Below, piece by piece: positions 23,241-35,639 of a stretch of 64,000 bases of DNA. Below the pieces are notes generated by a model that saw nothing but the letters and a program-made list of their open reading frames with translations, did not search any database and was not told where the DNA came from. How positions within the stretch are numbered: position 1 is the first letter of the stretch; each line of letters starts with the position of its first letter. Origin of the DNA: Moringa oleifera (Eukaryota > Streptophyta > Magnoliopsida > Brassicales > Moringaceae); contig JAJFZO010000447.1 of assembly GCA_021397835.1 (NCBI GenBank), positions 992,001 to 1,056,000 on the forward strand, read 5' to 3'. The translations under genes and the position numbers were made by a program.

Positions 23241-26200
23241 CATTCAGGTCTCATAGGTAACAATTTTTGTTGATGTCTGTTTTAACCTATGGGGTTAAGT
23301 ACTTCACTTTTCCTTTTGAGGCTAAGTACTTTAGTTTACCTATCAAGGATTATGCATTTTGTTTGCCTTACGAGGTTAAGAGTTTTGTTTACCTTACGAG
23401 GCTGAGTGTTGAATATGCTACTTTCTTATCTTTTATGGCTTATGTACTTTATTTTTGTCTTTCGGAGATTAAATACTTTGTATTTATCCCTTATGGCGAA
23501 CCAATTTTGTTTGTTGTCTTATAAGGCTTTTGGATTAATTCTTGCCTTTATTTGTTACCTTACAAGGTTTTTGGCCTAATTCTCGCTTTTAGGTTCTTTT
23601 GAATATGCTTTTGTGCTTCATAATATAGATTTGGGCTTTCTTTATCTTCTCTTGCTTTGTTATGCAACTTGGTATTCTTGATGACATACTACATATTTTA
23701 AGGAAAAAAACTTCCTAAAATTGTTAGAACTTCATGTTCTAAGAATCAAATTTCCTTCCTTTATTCTAAGCTTGTACAATCTTGACTTGATAACTTTAAC
23801 TACTAAGTAAGGTCTCCCCTAACTAGGAACAATTTTTCAACAGCTTCTTAAGGGTTTTAAATTAAATATCTTTTAATAAATATATTCTTACTTAACACCA
23901 CAATTCTTTCAATTCAACCTTGGACCTTTTTTATATTTTTCAAGGGTTTCACCTGCATTATTGCTCAATTTTTTTTCTACATTTTGTCTTTACTCCTCTT
24001 TGGATTATTATAAACTTTAGGAATTTTTTTGAAGATATGTTGAAGATGCACTTGCTCAGATTTAGCTTCATTTGATATCTTTTTTTAAGTACTTTGAAAA
24101 TTTCTTCCAAATCCGGAATATGTTTTTCTTCCCTCTTACTCCACAATTATATCATCAACCTAAGCTTTGATTTTTCATCTTATTTATTAGTCAAAGATCT
24201 TGTTGACCAATCATTAGCTAGCATTCTTGAAGTCGAAAGGCATAGCCTTATAGTAGTAAGTTCCATCTAGTAATGAAAGCCATCATTTCTTCATTCCTAG
24301 GCTCTATTAAAATTTGCAATGTTTAAAAAATGAATCCATGAGGTTGAACAATTCATAACCAATGGTTCTATTAACGAGTTGATTCATATGAGGTAAGAAA
24401 AAGCTATCGTTTAGATTGATTTAATTCAAATAAATGAAATCAATACACATGAGCCATTATTCATTGTGTTTCTTAACAAGTACAACTTTTGATAATTCAT
24501 TCAGGATATTAAACTTTTGGGATGAAACAATTCTCCAAAAAAGTGGAGACATCTTTCTTTATAGCGTGTTTTGTCCATAGCAAAGCTTCTCTTTTTTTGC
24601 TTTACTTATTTAAAAGAGAGATTGACACATAGCTTATATGTAATCACCTGTGGATCTATCATGACATATCCAAAAGAAACCATGCTAACATGTCACTATG
24701 ATTTTAAAGGAATTAGGTCAACTTCTCTCATTCCTGTGGGGTTAAAATCCCCTTAATTCTAGTTGTTTGTTTGAATCTTTTTCTAATCTGATCTTCTTGA
24801 AGCTATTCTATAGGTTTAGCTCTTTGAAGCTGCTTCTCATCTCCCTAATTAAGATTAATCTGATAAATTAACTTATTATTCCCTTTAAAAGAAGTTAGGT
24901 ATCATTTTTGAAACAATTGTTAATCTTCCTTGAATACTCTTACTTAATGTGCGAAAGTTTTCATCACTAAAACCAATGCTTATAGAGAGTTCGGTATGGA
25001 TCTCTTGATCACCACATTATACATTGTTGGTGCTTAGACTACCAAAAATGTGGTCATCATGGTGACATTTTTTTCTTCAGATTTGGCAGTAACTAATAGC
25101 TCAATAATTCCTTCAATAGGTAACTCTTTTCCTCTAAAGATTGTCGAAAGGTTTCAGGTGATCTTTAATCCTAAGTTTTAAGAAAGTTTAATATTATATA
25201 ACATAAGCAAAACTTCCAGTACTAATCAATATTCTTTTGATATTGCAATTAATAATCATTAAAGTAACAATTAAATCATCATCTTGAGGAGTTAAAACAC
25301 ATTTCAGATCATCTTTTAAGAAAGAGATTGTTTCGTATAAGTAAAACTTCTTTGTTTTTAGTCCATCATCCCTTTTTTTCCTAGCATATGCCTTCTTTTT
25401 AGCAATTATTTCTTCTACTTCTAGACTCGAAGGTATCTATTTTTGGCTTCTTTTGGATAGTTATTCACTCATATATTTGCAAAGTTATCAACTTCCTTTT
25501 GTGATCTTCATGTTAATTTACATGCTTATGTCTTCATCTAAAATCATCCATGTTTTACAACAAGTTTCAACTTATGGTATTATGGAGTGCTCCAGGGAGC
25601 AAGCCTTTTTTTTACTGTACTACCACCCACTGTTCTAATTCTTTAATCTTAAAAATAGCTTTCCATAAATCTTTTGATAAATTCTCTCAAAGACTTATCT
25701 AAGTTTTGCTTAATGAAAATTTTCTTTTGAAGAATCTTTTATCTTAACCATACTACTTACTAATCAAGCTAAAAAGAGCTGCCCAAAGGTTTTGAAGTGG
25801 CCTATGATACCTATATCATGGTGGAATACCATAATCTTGCCACTTTTATAAACATTTCTTTAGAATACCCCTGAACCATCATCATTATGCTAAATTTTTC
25901 CTAATGATATTAAGGATCTATTAAGTTGTCATAAAGTTTTATTTGCAACATATGAAATTTCAGAGGTACAGGAGCCTTTAAGATCTCTTTTGTAGAAAAA
26001 AAAAAAGAAAAAAAAACCTACTACACGTTTGTATTCAATTGAAATTCGAGTACCTTGATTGCAGAAAACCATTTATTCCAACTTTTCATTTAGTTGCACC
26101 ACTTACTTCTTTAGGGCCTCATAATCTTTATCGTCTTGATATGAGTTAGTTGATACTTTTTTTTTTTTCGAGATCTTTGATAGTTTAGGTAAGAATTAAT

Positions 26201-26662
26201 TTCTTGGCAATGTAGTAGGCTGGTTAAGAGGGTTATTTGGTTCAACTTCACCTGTCTCTTTTTTACAATTTTAATTTTCAAGATCTTAGAGCGGACACAA
26301 AATTACGTAAGTGAGTTTCTTGAGAGAGCTGGTGTTTTATTATGGCACTAAGGACTTCTACTAGTTGCTTTATTTCCTATTTTAAGGCATATAAACCATT
26401 TGAAATGTTTAGAATAGATTAATGAAACTCCCACTAGATTAATGGTATCATTTTATGAGTTGTCATATGAGAATTACATAAGCAATTAAGTTTTGAATTA
26501 AAAGTTCATAAACGTCTTAAACGAGGAGTATTTGATGTTGTGGATGTTTATGAATTGTGCAACTTAAGAAAAGTAATGATCGAAAACTTAAACCAATTTA
26601 TTTGTTCGTTCGAATGAGAAATCCATACCATGATATTAACATAAAAACAAGTCAAAATATGC
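23241..26662 (-). mobile_element. Ty3/gypsy remnant G2, unit 1
   Basis: Minus-strand blocks in order: gag-like at about 25,480-26,110 (KFHMLQIKLYD, MVQGYSKEMFIKVARLWYS); protease-like at about 25,170-25,290 (RILISTGSFA, catalytic D changed); RT at about 23,930-24,480 (MCIDF, QLVNRTIGYEL, YYKAMPFDFKNA, VDDIIV, then LNLSKCIFNISSKKFL); integrase C-terminus at about 23,690-23,860 (GRPYLVVKVIKS, SSNNFRKFF). RNase H and most of integrase are missing between the last two blocks. Stops occur throughout. It aligns with 49,065-51,868 and 59,800-63,231. A degenerate array of TTACGAGG-type words fills 23,290-23,620. On the right it runs directly into the copia remnant of unit 2. Confidence 0.78.
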
Positions 26663-28545
26663 TCAATGCATATTAATTCAAACTTATTAAAAGCTTAACT
26701 CATCAAATCTTTTTTTTTTTTTTTGCTACAACATTTAAAACAATTAACTCATTAATTGGTATTCCTTTGATCATAATTATTATTTTTTCGAGAGAAATGA
26801 AAGAATAATAAACAAGAACATAAAAATTTTTTTACCTTTCATTTGGACTTTAATCACCTTTTTATCTTGTTCATCAGTAATCAAGTAATAAGTTTCCTTG
26901 AATAGCATCCTATATCTTTTCTTTATGAGTTGACCAACACTTAAAGATTTTGATTAATTTTAGAAACATATAAGACATGAGAAATTAATTTTAAACTTGC
27001 ACGACCTTTGATTGCCATTGTTCATTTGCCTTTTATTGCAAGATATGCTCCATTTTTAATTTCAACTTTAGGAATTGCAATTTTATGGAGTTCTTTGATT
27101 AGTTTTTGGTCATAAATCATGTAGTTTATAAACCACTATTTATAAGCCAATTTTCTAGAAGAGTTACTAGTAACAAAGCATGATGCCTCCTCCTCTTGAG
27201 GTTGTTCAACAGCATTCTTGGCTTCTCTTTGTTGTTGTTATGATATGCATATTTTTTCATGTGTCCTAACTGACCACACTTGTGACGTCTTGCATCTGGC
27301 CTCCATCAACACTTGTTCTATGCATAATTGATTTTTTTGCAATAAAAGTAAGGTGAAAATATTTGATTGTTATTACTTTGACCCTTTTTGTTGTTGCTTG
27401 CAAAACATACAAACTTATTTTGTTTTGCCAATTTTTGTTATTTTTACCTCCATTATTATTATTATGTGATTTGACTTGAAAAGCCATTCCACAAATCCTT
27501 ATGCTTGCAGTGCATTCAATAATTTTGCCAATAAAATACTTGACAAAACTTTAGAGTTTTGCAAAGATGAAAGTATTCCTCAAATTTTTTAGGAATTATG
27601 ACTAGAATCTTTTAAACAACTCTAGAATAAAAAAAAAATAGTACAAATGATTTGTTAACAATATCGAGAAGTCTATTAGAATATTTCTTTTGTTTCTGAT
27701 TCTTTCATCTTTTACATCTCAAATTCTCGGATCAAATTCAACACTTGCATTCTTTTGATCCTTCCTTTTTATCATATTTTTACTTCAAAAAATCTCAAAT
27801 TTAATCTACTGTTTCAATATCTATACTCTTATAAATATGATGGATGAAAGTGTTACAAAATAGTGTTCTCTTACTTTTGATTTTCTTTACTTCCTCTCAA
27901 GTTCTAGATTTGTGCAAAACTTGGATTTTTCTAGCAATAGAAAAACTTCATATACTTTTTTAATAGCTTTCCACAAATCATTGGCATTAAGGTATGCTTC
28001 CACTTTAACAACACACACTTGATATTTTGTAACATCGAACAATGAAAGTGCAATTACGATGAATAATTTTTTTGTTTGTTGTGTATAAATTTTTGTTTTT
28101 GGACATATAGGTGAGAAGTGTTTAAAAATTGTGTTTATGAGTTTTTTCAATCTAACAAGTCCCTCAAGATAATAACTTGAGTTTTTTGAAATGAAAGGAA
28201 GAATAGTAAACAAAACAAAAATTTTTAAGGCTTAAAATTACTTGAAATTGTTTGCTTTGTTCTATTGACATAAGTCCTACGTATAAGGAAAAACAAATCC
28301 AAGAATTAAATTTTTATTTATCTAAATATCTTAAAATTTGAATTCAAAATTCAACCTTCTTGATAAAAGTAAAATTAAATCTTATTTTCTTTATCTTTGA
28401 TAAAAATATGCAATAAATAAAATATTTTATTAATAATAATGAAAAGATATTTCACCATTTTTTTTCAATGATCTGTAACAATGTGATTACAGTTTCACAC
28501 AGTTGTATAAACTTGTACTCTCCTATCACAACAACAAGTACATTT
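26663..28545 (-). mobile_element. Ty1/copia remnant, unit 2, first copy
   Basis: This is the same remnant as at 1-1,885. Minus-strand gag spans about 27,880-28,215 (FDVTKYQVCVVKVEAYLNAN, DLWKAIKKVYEV). A recognisable CCHC zinc knuckle at about 27,240-27,300 reads CGQLGHMKKY, with the last Cys lost, preceded by WRPDAR. The protease start near 27,130 is damaged (WLINSG for WLIDSG). The leader with its TATA-like stretch is at about 28,220-28,540. Confidence 0.78.
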
Positions 28546-28569
28546 ATATAAACGCATTTATTGAAGAAG

Positions 28570-29474
28570 ATGATAAGAAGAAACATTTGCATTCAAGCTA
28601 GTAACCGAAAAGGTGTCCAAGGATTTTTGAAAAGGATCCCTACCCAATTCTTCAAGGAGAACTAAGAGGTTCCCGAAGTCTTGAAGAAAGATCGTGGAAT
28701 GTGGTACCTATGACAATTACTCAAAATGTATAATTAAAATCACCATTAAGAGAAGTTTATTGAGCTAGGTTAAATATCATAAAAATAATATCAAGATACA
28801 GTGGTAAACTAAAAATGCATGAAAGTTAGTAGAGAGGATAATTACATTAACTATGAAGGAATTCCTTTAGAGGTATAAAATGAAATCCAGTGGCGACCAA
28901 TGCTTTTCCCATTCACCCAAACTTCACCTTTGCCCATTGTGCTAAGGTTTAGAGTGACTAGATCACTCCCTAGTGGCGCATCGAATACAATCTGTCACAC
29001 CACATTTGTTTTCTTTAATTTTTAACATCTTCTGATAGTAAATTCAATTAATTGATACAAACACCATTTTCTCACATTATAATATCTAATATATATTGGT
29101 AGAAGCATTTTTTAAGAAGTAAAGAGTTGCTTAACTTAACTCATAAACACATCTCTTATTTTTTTCTCTTTTTTTTTATAATTTCAATCAAACATCACAA
29201 TATCAATTCACTCAAATCATCCATTGAGTCTTAGATCACTCAATTAAGCATGCCATTAGCCTTCTCAACATGTTTTCACATGATCTTATCTATTGATACT
29301 CTAACATCACTTACTTTTCGTGTACAAATCATCAATTAATTGTTAATAGGTAGATATGATGATAAAATAGCAATGTTAAATAGCTATTGCTATGCATATA
29401 CACATTTACTTATAATATATTATATGTGTAGAAAGAGAGCACATAGGTGTAATATGCCTGCTACTTACCTTGTA
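28570..29474 (-). pseudogene. Beta-galactosidase pseudogene, unit 2, truncated first copy
   Basis: Only the two most 3' coding exons and the last few bases of the one before are present. Exon 28,870-29,000 reads [20 protein letters not shown] and [15 protein letters not shown], the least damaged version of this exon in the window. Exon 28,575-28,700 corresponds to YHIPxSFLK. At 29,474 the exon ending in TGGTACAAG is cut and joined to copia gag sequence by the 1.69-kb tandem duplication. GH35 is absent. Confidence 0.82.
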
Positions 29475-30250
29475 TCAAAAAATCTCAAATTTAATTTACT
29501 GTTTCAGTATCATTACTTTGATAAATATGGTGGATGAAAGTGCTACAAATAATGTTGCTTTTACTTTTTATTTTCTTTACTTCTTTTTTTTTTTCATGGT
29601 TTCAGATTTGTGCAAGACTTGGATTTTCTAGCAATAGAGAAACTTGATATACTTTTTCAACAGCTTCCCACAGATTATTTGCATTAAGATATACTTCCAT
29701 TCTAACAACCCATATCTTATATTTTGTAACATCAAACACTGAAAGTGCAATTCTAATGAATGAATTTTTTTGTTTATTATGTATAAATTTTTGTTTTTAG
29801 ACACATAGGTAGGAAGTGTTTAAAAATTGTGTTAATGAGTTTTTTCAATTTAATAAGTCCCTCAAGATAATAACTCGAGTTTTTTGAGATGAGATGAAGA
29901 ATATTAGACAAAACAAAAATTTTTAAGGCTTAAAATTACTTAAAATTGTTTGCTTTGTTCTATTGACATAAGTCCTATTTATAAGGAAAAAAAACAAAAA
30001 AAATTAAATTTTTACTTATCTAAATATTTTAAAATTTGAATTCAAAATTCAAACTTCTTAATAAAAGCAAAAATTGTCTTATTTATCTTACCTTTGATAA
30101 AAATATACAACAAATAAAATATTTTATTAACAATAATGAAAACATATTTCATCATATTTTTCAATGATTTGTAACAATGTGATTACAATTTCACATAATT
30201 GTATAAAGTTATACTCTCCTATCATAACAACAGGTACATTTATATAAACG
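29475..30250 (-). mobile_element. Ty1/copia remnant, unit 2, duplicated partial copy
   Basis: It starts in mid-gag with TCAAAAAATCTC, identical to 27,785, and runs through the gag start and leader (TATA-like stretch near 29,970-29,985). It is the left part of the second repeat of a 1,690-base direct duplication (27,785-29,474 and 29,475-31,160). The zinc knuckle and protease part are not in this copy. Confidence 0.8.
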
Positions 30251-30259
30251 AATTTATTA

Positions 30260-32325
30260 AAGAAGGTGATAGTAAGAGACATTTTCATTCAAGCTAGTAA
30301 CCGAAATGATGTCCAAGGATATTTAAAGAGGATCCCCACCCAACTCTTTAAGAAGAACTAAGAGGTTCCCAGAAGTCTTAAGGAAAGACCATGGTATATG
30401 GTACCTATGATAATTACTTAAAATGTATAATTAAAATCACCCATTAAGAGAAGCTTATTAACCAAGGTTAAATATCATAAAAAATTATATCAAGATACAG
30501 TGGCAAACTAAAAATGCATAAGAATTAATAGAGAGAATAATTATGTTGACTGCGAAGGAACTCCTTTTGAGATATAAAATGAAACCTAGTAGCGACCAAT
30601 GCTTTTCCCATTCACCTAACTGCACCTTTGCCTATTGTGCTAAGGTTTAAAGTGATTGGATCACTCCCAATGGTGCATTAAATACAATCTACCACACCAA
30701 ATTTGTTTTTTTTTTCATATCTAACATCTTTTGACAATAAATTCAATTGACTGATATAAACACCATTTTTTCACTTTATAATATATGCGAAAGAACCATG
30801 TTTTGGGAAGCAAAGAGTTGCTTAACTTAACTCATAAACACATATTTTATTCTTTTTTTTTTAATTTCAATCAAATAGCATAATAATCAATTTAGTCATC
30901 CATCGAGTCTTAGATCACTCAACTAAGCAGGCTATTAGCCTTTCAACATATTTTCACATGATATTATCCATTGATACCCTAACATCACCTACTTTTCGTG
31001 TACAAATTATCAATTAATTGTTAATAGGTAGGTATGGTGATAAAATAGCAATGCTAAATAGCTATTACTATACATATTCGCATTTAGTTATAATATATTA
31101 TATATGGGCGAGATAAAGAAAGAGCACATGGGTCTAATATTTATGCTGCTTACCCTGTACTGAATAAGTAGTTGATTGTTGGAGAGAATAATATTACTAC
31201 ACCACTCAACATTATCCAACATGTATTCTTCATATATTTGTAATTGCTCTCCCAATAACTCCACCTACAATATTGAATTAATTAACAAAAGCACAAAATG
31301 AATTATACTATTCTATATCTTCAAAATGCATCCCCTTAAGATATTTCATTAACAAATGTTCCTCAAATCCACTTATAAAGGCCATCTGCATAGTTAACTA
31401 AATACTTTGGAGAGAAAAAATAAGAGCTACCATACCTGATAACCCCATGCATCATTGGTAAAATCATATAACTCCTTTTCACTACATAAAATTTCCACAT
31501 TAGTTAATTTAGTAACCCTTCTCTCAAGGAAGGCTCTAGAATCCTTTAAACAAATAATATCAAGGAAAAAAAATTTGATGTTTATTAGTTACACAGAATT
31601 GGAGATATTCGTGTCAAAAAGAAACAAAAAGAAAAAGTTAGGTTCCAAATTAACGTTACTATAACCCAACCTCAACCATAACACTGAGTACGGAAATATT
31701 ATTGATTCCATCATGTAAGGAAATCGAGATCTTCATGGTGAATCCCTTGGTGTTACAACTACCATGGGCAGCTCCTAAGAATCACTAATGAATTTTAGTG
31801 ACTAAAACTTGGATTTCTAGCATGTTTAGGTTGCCTTAGATATCTTATATGCTAAGACAATCAAAACTATTATTTCAAAATGTATTTTCTTTTATCTCTA
31901 AAATAGATCTCTCCTAATGCATTTTGTGAAACCCATTCGCTTCACTTATCAGTACATATATAGTTCAACAGAATGGCCTTTAAAGTTGATTATGGAATAT
32001 AAATGTCCTGAGGTTACCTACATATACATCATTGATAAAGGCGTGTGCAACATGTCCAAGGGATTCAACATAAAGGTGTGTCTCATTGCAAGTTAATGAA
32101 TCAGGTTGAAAGCTATTTTTTGACATATGGTACTCAATCAACATATAATATTATTACCTGACTACAACTCAAAATTAATGAGCTATAGTATTTTGTACCT
32201 GAAAGTATACTAAAGGTAATTAGATTCATCTTTCGTGATATTCATGTGCTCAAATGACATATTTGACTACAATGAGGTATTTGAGAATTTTGGGGTGACA
32301 TCTCCAAATGCCTCTTACCTATTAT
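30260..32325 (-). pseudogene. Beta-galactosidase pseudogene, unit 2, longer copy
   Basis: Exons match those at 1,912-3,955. Approximate minus-strand positions: 32,218-32,320 (HMNITKDESNYL, with stops); 32,018-32,132 (VESLGHVAHAFINDVYVG, donor GTAACC intact); 31,665-31,774 (AAHGSCNTKGF, ISLHDGINNISVLSVMV); 31,436-31,543 (SRAFLERR, FTNDAWGYQ, donor GTATGG intact); 31,154-31,264 (LLGEQLQIYEEYML); 30,565-30,700; 30,260-30,395. Several splice junctions damaged in unit 1 are better here. The catalytic domain is absent and some exons have stops, so it is a pseudogene. Confidence 0.86.
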
Positions 32326-32329
32326 TTGA

Positions 32330-33812
32330 GTCAAGCAAGTGGCTTGATGTTAGAATTCTGTCAAGGTGATCTTTTTATTATAATAGAAAAATGACAAGAG
32401 TTGTATCTCTCAGCGAAATTGTTAGTCTTTGGGCCACCACCTCCTAATGACCTATTCACTCCCACGTTAAGTCTTTAAATGAGTGATATTCTACATATAA
32501 ATATTAAGTATGCTGAAATTTGAGCTAATCTTGATTTACTTTAGCGCTCACTTCATTGATTTCTAATCTAACTTGAACACTCGAACACGTCAGAGTGATC
32601 CCGAGAGACACTAATGCTCTCTTTTCTCTTTGTTACAAGTAGAACCCGTCATAGGTGATCAAAATCCAACCACTAAAGGCCCTAATGCCCTTTTGCAAAA
32701 TCTTGTAGCATTAGATATGTTTTTAAGTTCATGATTAATTTTAGAACAGAATGTATTCTTTAGGTCTTAAATGATGTTTATTTAGTTTTTTTATTATTTT
32801 ATTTTTCTTTCTACCAAATTAAGATTTAAAAAAAATCTTTTTATTTTTCAATCCAAACAAAATTTGTTATAATAAAAAAACAGAAATTTTTCTTTATAAA
32901 TCATAAATTTGCTTATTCCTTTATACTTTTTTTAATCTTTCTCTTTCTTCTCGTCTTGCCTTTGTTCTTTTTCTCTTCTAGCTTTTTCTCATTTTTTTAT
33001 GTTTAAATTTTTAAATATATATTATATTTATAATCTTTCTCACAGGCGCAGGAAAGATGAATTATAATGAGACATGATTAAATGAGCCGAGGCTACCATT
33101 CCAAATGCTAGTGAATTGCTTGGTAAATGAGATGCCGCCCCAATTTTATTTTATGTTTTAATGAACAGCCATCTCATTTTCCAGGCAAGCTACTCAACAC
33201 ATAAGATATTTTATTTAATTTTTTATATTTTTTGAAATCTTTTTTACTTTGATTTATTATCTAAATTTTTGTTTAAGAAAAAATTATCTAGGGGTATATG
33301 GCTATTGAATTTTACCTCTATGGGGTTGAGCAATCCCCTGACAGGTAACGAAGTAATTTTTTCTACTATGATATTATTAATAAAAACAGTTACTGATGCT
33401 CCATAGACGTTGGGCTAGTGTATGACTTACTGAAGGGTGTTATGTTACTATATGAAACAGTGATGTTGTTATAACTATGGAGTAAAAACATCATCTAATA
33501 ATTTCATTAACAACCTCCTGTTGTTCTGCTTCAAATTTCCAACACATTGATTTACAAATTCAACATGATTTTTACCTTATTCATAGAAGAAACTATGCAG
33601 TTTTTCACTGTCTTGCCCCCTAATTTCCAGCTGAAACTCTTAACAAATCTGAAACTCCACATGGCGCAGGCAATAATCAATAAGAAGAAATGAACTTAAA
33701 ACGAAGGGACGATCGGAAGCAAATCAGATACTCCTGGCCAGGCAGTCTTTGAAAATTAAAGAGAAGGAAGCAACCATAAACAAAACAAAGAAAAACCAAG
33801 TAGCTATTGATT
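32330..33812. other. Conserved non-coding stretch upstream of A2 end, unit 2
   Basis: No gene is seen. It aligns with 3,960-5,530, including the inverted repeat at 33,114-33,190. An 80-base block present in units 1 and 3 just before gene A (about 5,440-5,520 and 54,030-54,105) is missing here. Confidence 0.55.
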
Positions 33813-34295
33813 ATCTCAATTGAGCTTTAAAAGCAGTGAATGTCGTCGGGTGCTTCTGGTGCCAACCTGAACCACATGCAACCGAGGAGAAAGACCACAG
33901 TTATCATGATAAACCTTTTCAATGTGAAAGACAAGCTTAGTACCTGTTCCAGTGAGAGGAATAGAGAACTTCAAGCTGGGAACTCTTCGCAGGATACAAC
34001 GAAGCAAGAAGATGATGGCAGAGAACATTTGTGGCACGAAAAGGGCCTCTGGGGGACCGAATTCAGTCTTCAAAATCGGCAAATATCCCTTCTTGCTCCG
34101 GGTGCGAACCTGAATCACGCGCCACCTAATATGATGATTAGCCTTATCATAAACCTCTTCGAATCTAATCACTAATTCATAACTTCTCCAGAGGGGAAGG
34201 ATAAGCTTAAAGCTCTCTAGTTGTGCCAAGAGATGAAGAAGGGAGAAGACAACGTATAGGGTTACGCTGGAAAACGGGTCGAAGATCAAACCCAT
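33813..34295 (-). pseudogene. Gene A copy 2, C-terminal frameshift
   Basis: The frame is open from ATG 34,295 for 159 codons and is almost the same as copy 1, with the same two hydrophobic segments and two VGTRS-type motifs (here VRTRS and VGTRS). The Arg codon that is a stop in copy 1 is intact. One A is missing from the A run at 33,829-33,832, so the last residues read LLLKLN instead of LLFKAQLR. The change is small and the protein could still be made. Confidence 0.5.
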
Positions 34296-34299
34296 TTAA

Positions 34300-35416
34300 G
34301 TAGGAAGGCAGGCGTTGCTAGCTTTGTTAGCCAGAGGAAGAGTTTTCCCGGATAATAGTCCCTCAGGATTCATAGGAGGGAAGCTATCTAAATGATAAAT
34401 TCAGAGTTTTTAATTTTTTTTTTCTTTCAAGAAGGCCATCCATTTGGACTATTTGGTGTTTGCTTTGGGACAACTACATATTAAAGAGACAAAATTCCAC
34501 TTTCCTCTCTCTCTTTCGGGACTTGGAAAAAGTCTTCTCTCTCTCTCTCTCTCTCAACTGTAATCGGGTCTGAAAATGTTCGTGTAACCCTACAATGGTT
34601 CGGTTCCTAACAAATAACAAACAGTTATCTGGCAAAGATTATTTACAAATTCCATGGATTCCATGCATGGAGCAAGTCAGCTCACTGCTTGTACCATATT
34701 CACATATATATGCTCATGCTGGCAATGTAACAGCAAGACCTTAAACCACCAACCGGAACACACATGTAACAGTATTCCAATTAAACCTGTGACAAAGATG
34801 GAGATTTAACAAGAGAAGGTAATTATCCTTTCATCAAGAAGTCGGTAGTCGTGGGATTGTGCAAGCACTCTGATGAACAGTCACATTATGGAGCTTTGTT
34901 CTGATATTACTTCTTATGAGTTAGAGATATATAAAAACCCAAGATAAATTTATCGTTTCAGTGCTGTCATCTGCCACTGGGTGCTCAGACTTGAGTTCAA
35001 CCTTGAAGAAAGAAAGATGTTTATGTATCACATCTTCTGTTGTCTAGCTCTTGCCTGTTTAAAGTCCCACCAGCAGAATCATGCATGTCTGCATACGTTC
35101 TTTCCACTTTAAAAACAATGAAAAGAAAACTTTATCTGGGTCCTTCTAACAATGTTTCTTGAGAAGAAGACAGATCAGCTAGCAGGATAATTGCAAAATA
35201 AAACAAAATTTGGTTAGTCGAGAAGCTGACAAGTTGGATAAATTATTATTTAAGTATCCTAATCAATTAGTTATAATGTATAGTTGTGATTAATACTCTC
35301 CACTTCTGCCCTTGTGTTGCTTTAGCCATGGTAATTCCAGCTGCATTAGATATGTAATATCCTAACATTGTGTAAAACCCTGTTAATTTACCAAATCAGT
35401 ATACCTAGATGGCCAA
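34300..35416. other. Upstream region of A2 to the CACTA insertion point
   Basis: It carries the CT/GA run at 34,535-34,555 and aligns with 6,014-7,160. From about 34,300 to 34,850 it is nearly identical to unit 1. No gene is seen. Confidence 0.55.
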
Positions 35417-35620
35417 TACTATAAGAAAAACTGTTTTCAATGATAATATTTTATGATGGTCTTTTATGAACGTCATTGAAAAATCGAATACATAACGGCC
35501 TTAAAAGACCGTCATAAAAAACGTAACATACATGACGGTTCTAAAAGATCATAATGAAAAACGTAGCACAGATGACGGTTCAGGGACCATCATAAAAAAT
35601 CTATCATTAAAAAAAAAAAT
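35417..35620 (+). repeat. Left terminal and subterminal repeats of the CACTA element
   Basis: After the 15-base terminus, words such as TTTATGATGGTC, AAGACCGTCATAAAAA, ATGACGGTTC and ACCATCATAAAAAA alternate in both orientations. Such arrays bind the transposon's own regulatory protein in En/Spm elements; that role is inferred from the family. Confidence 0.8.
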
Positions 35621-35639
35621 TATGATGAACCCAAGCTCT

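Noticed and set aside
22998..23243. Minus frame rich in Ala/Cys (AHAAAILLLHCAAYAVAF)
   Set aside because: Translation of the GCTGCA array in the LTR; no counterpart in the other LTR.
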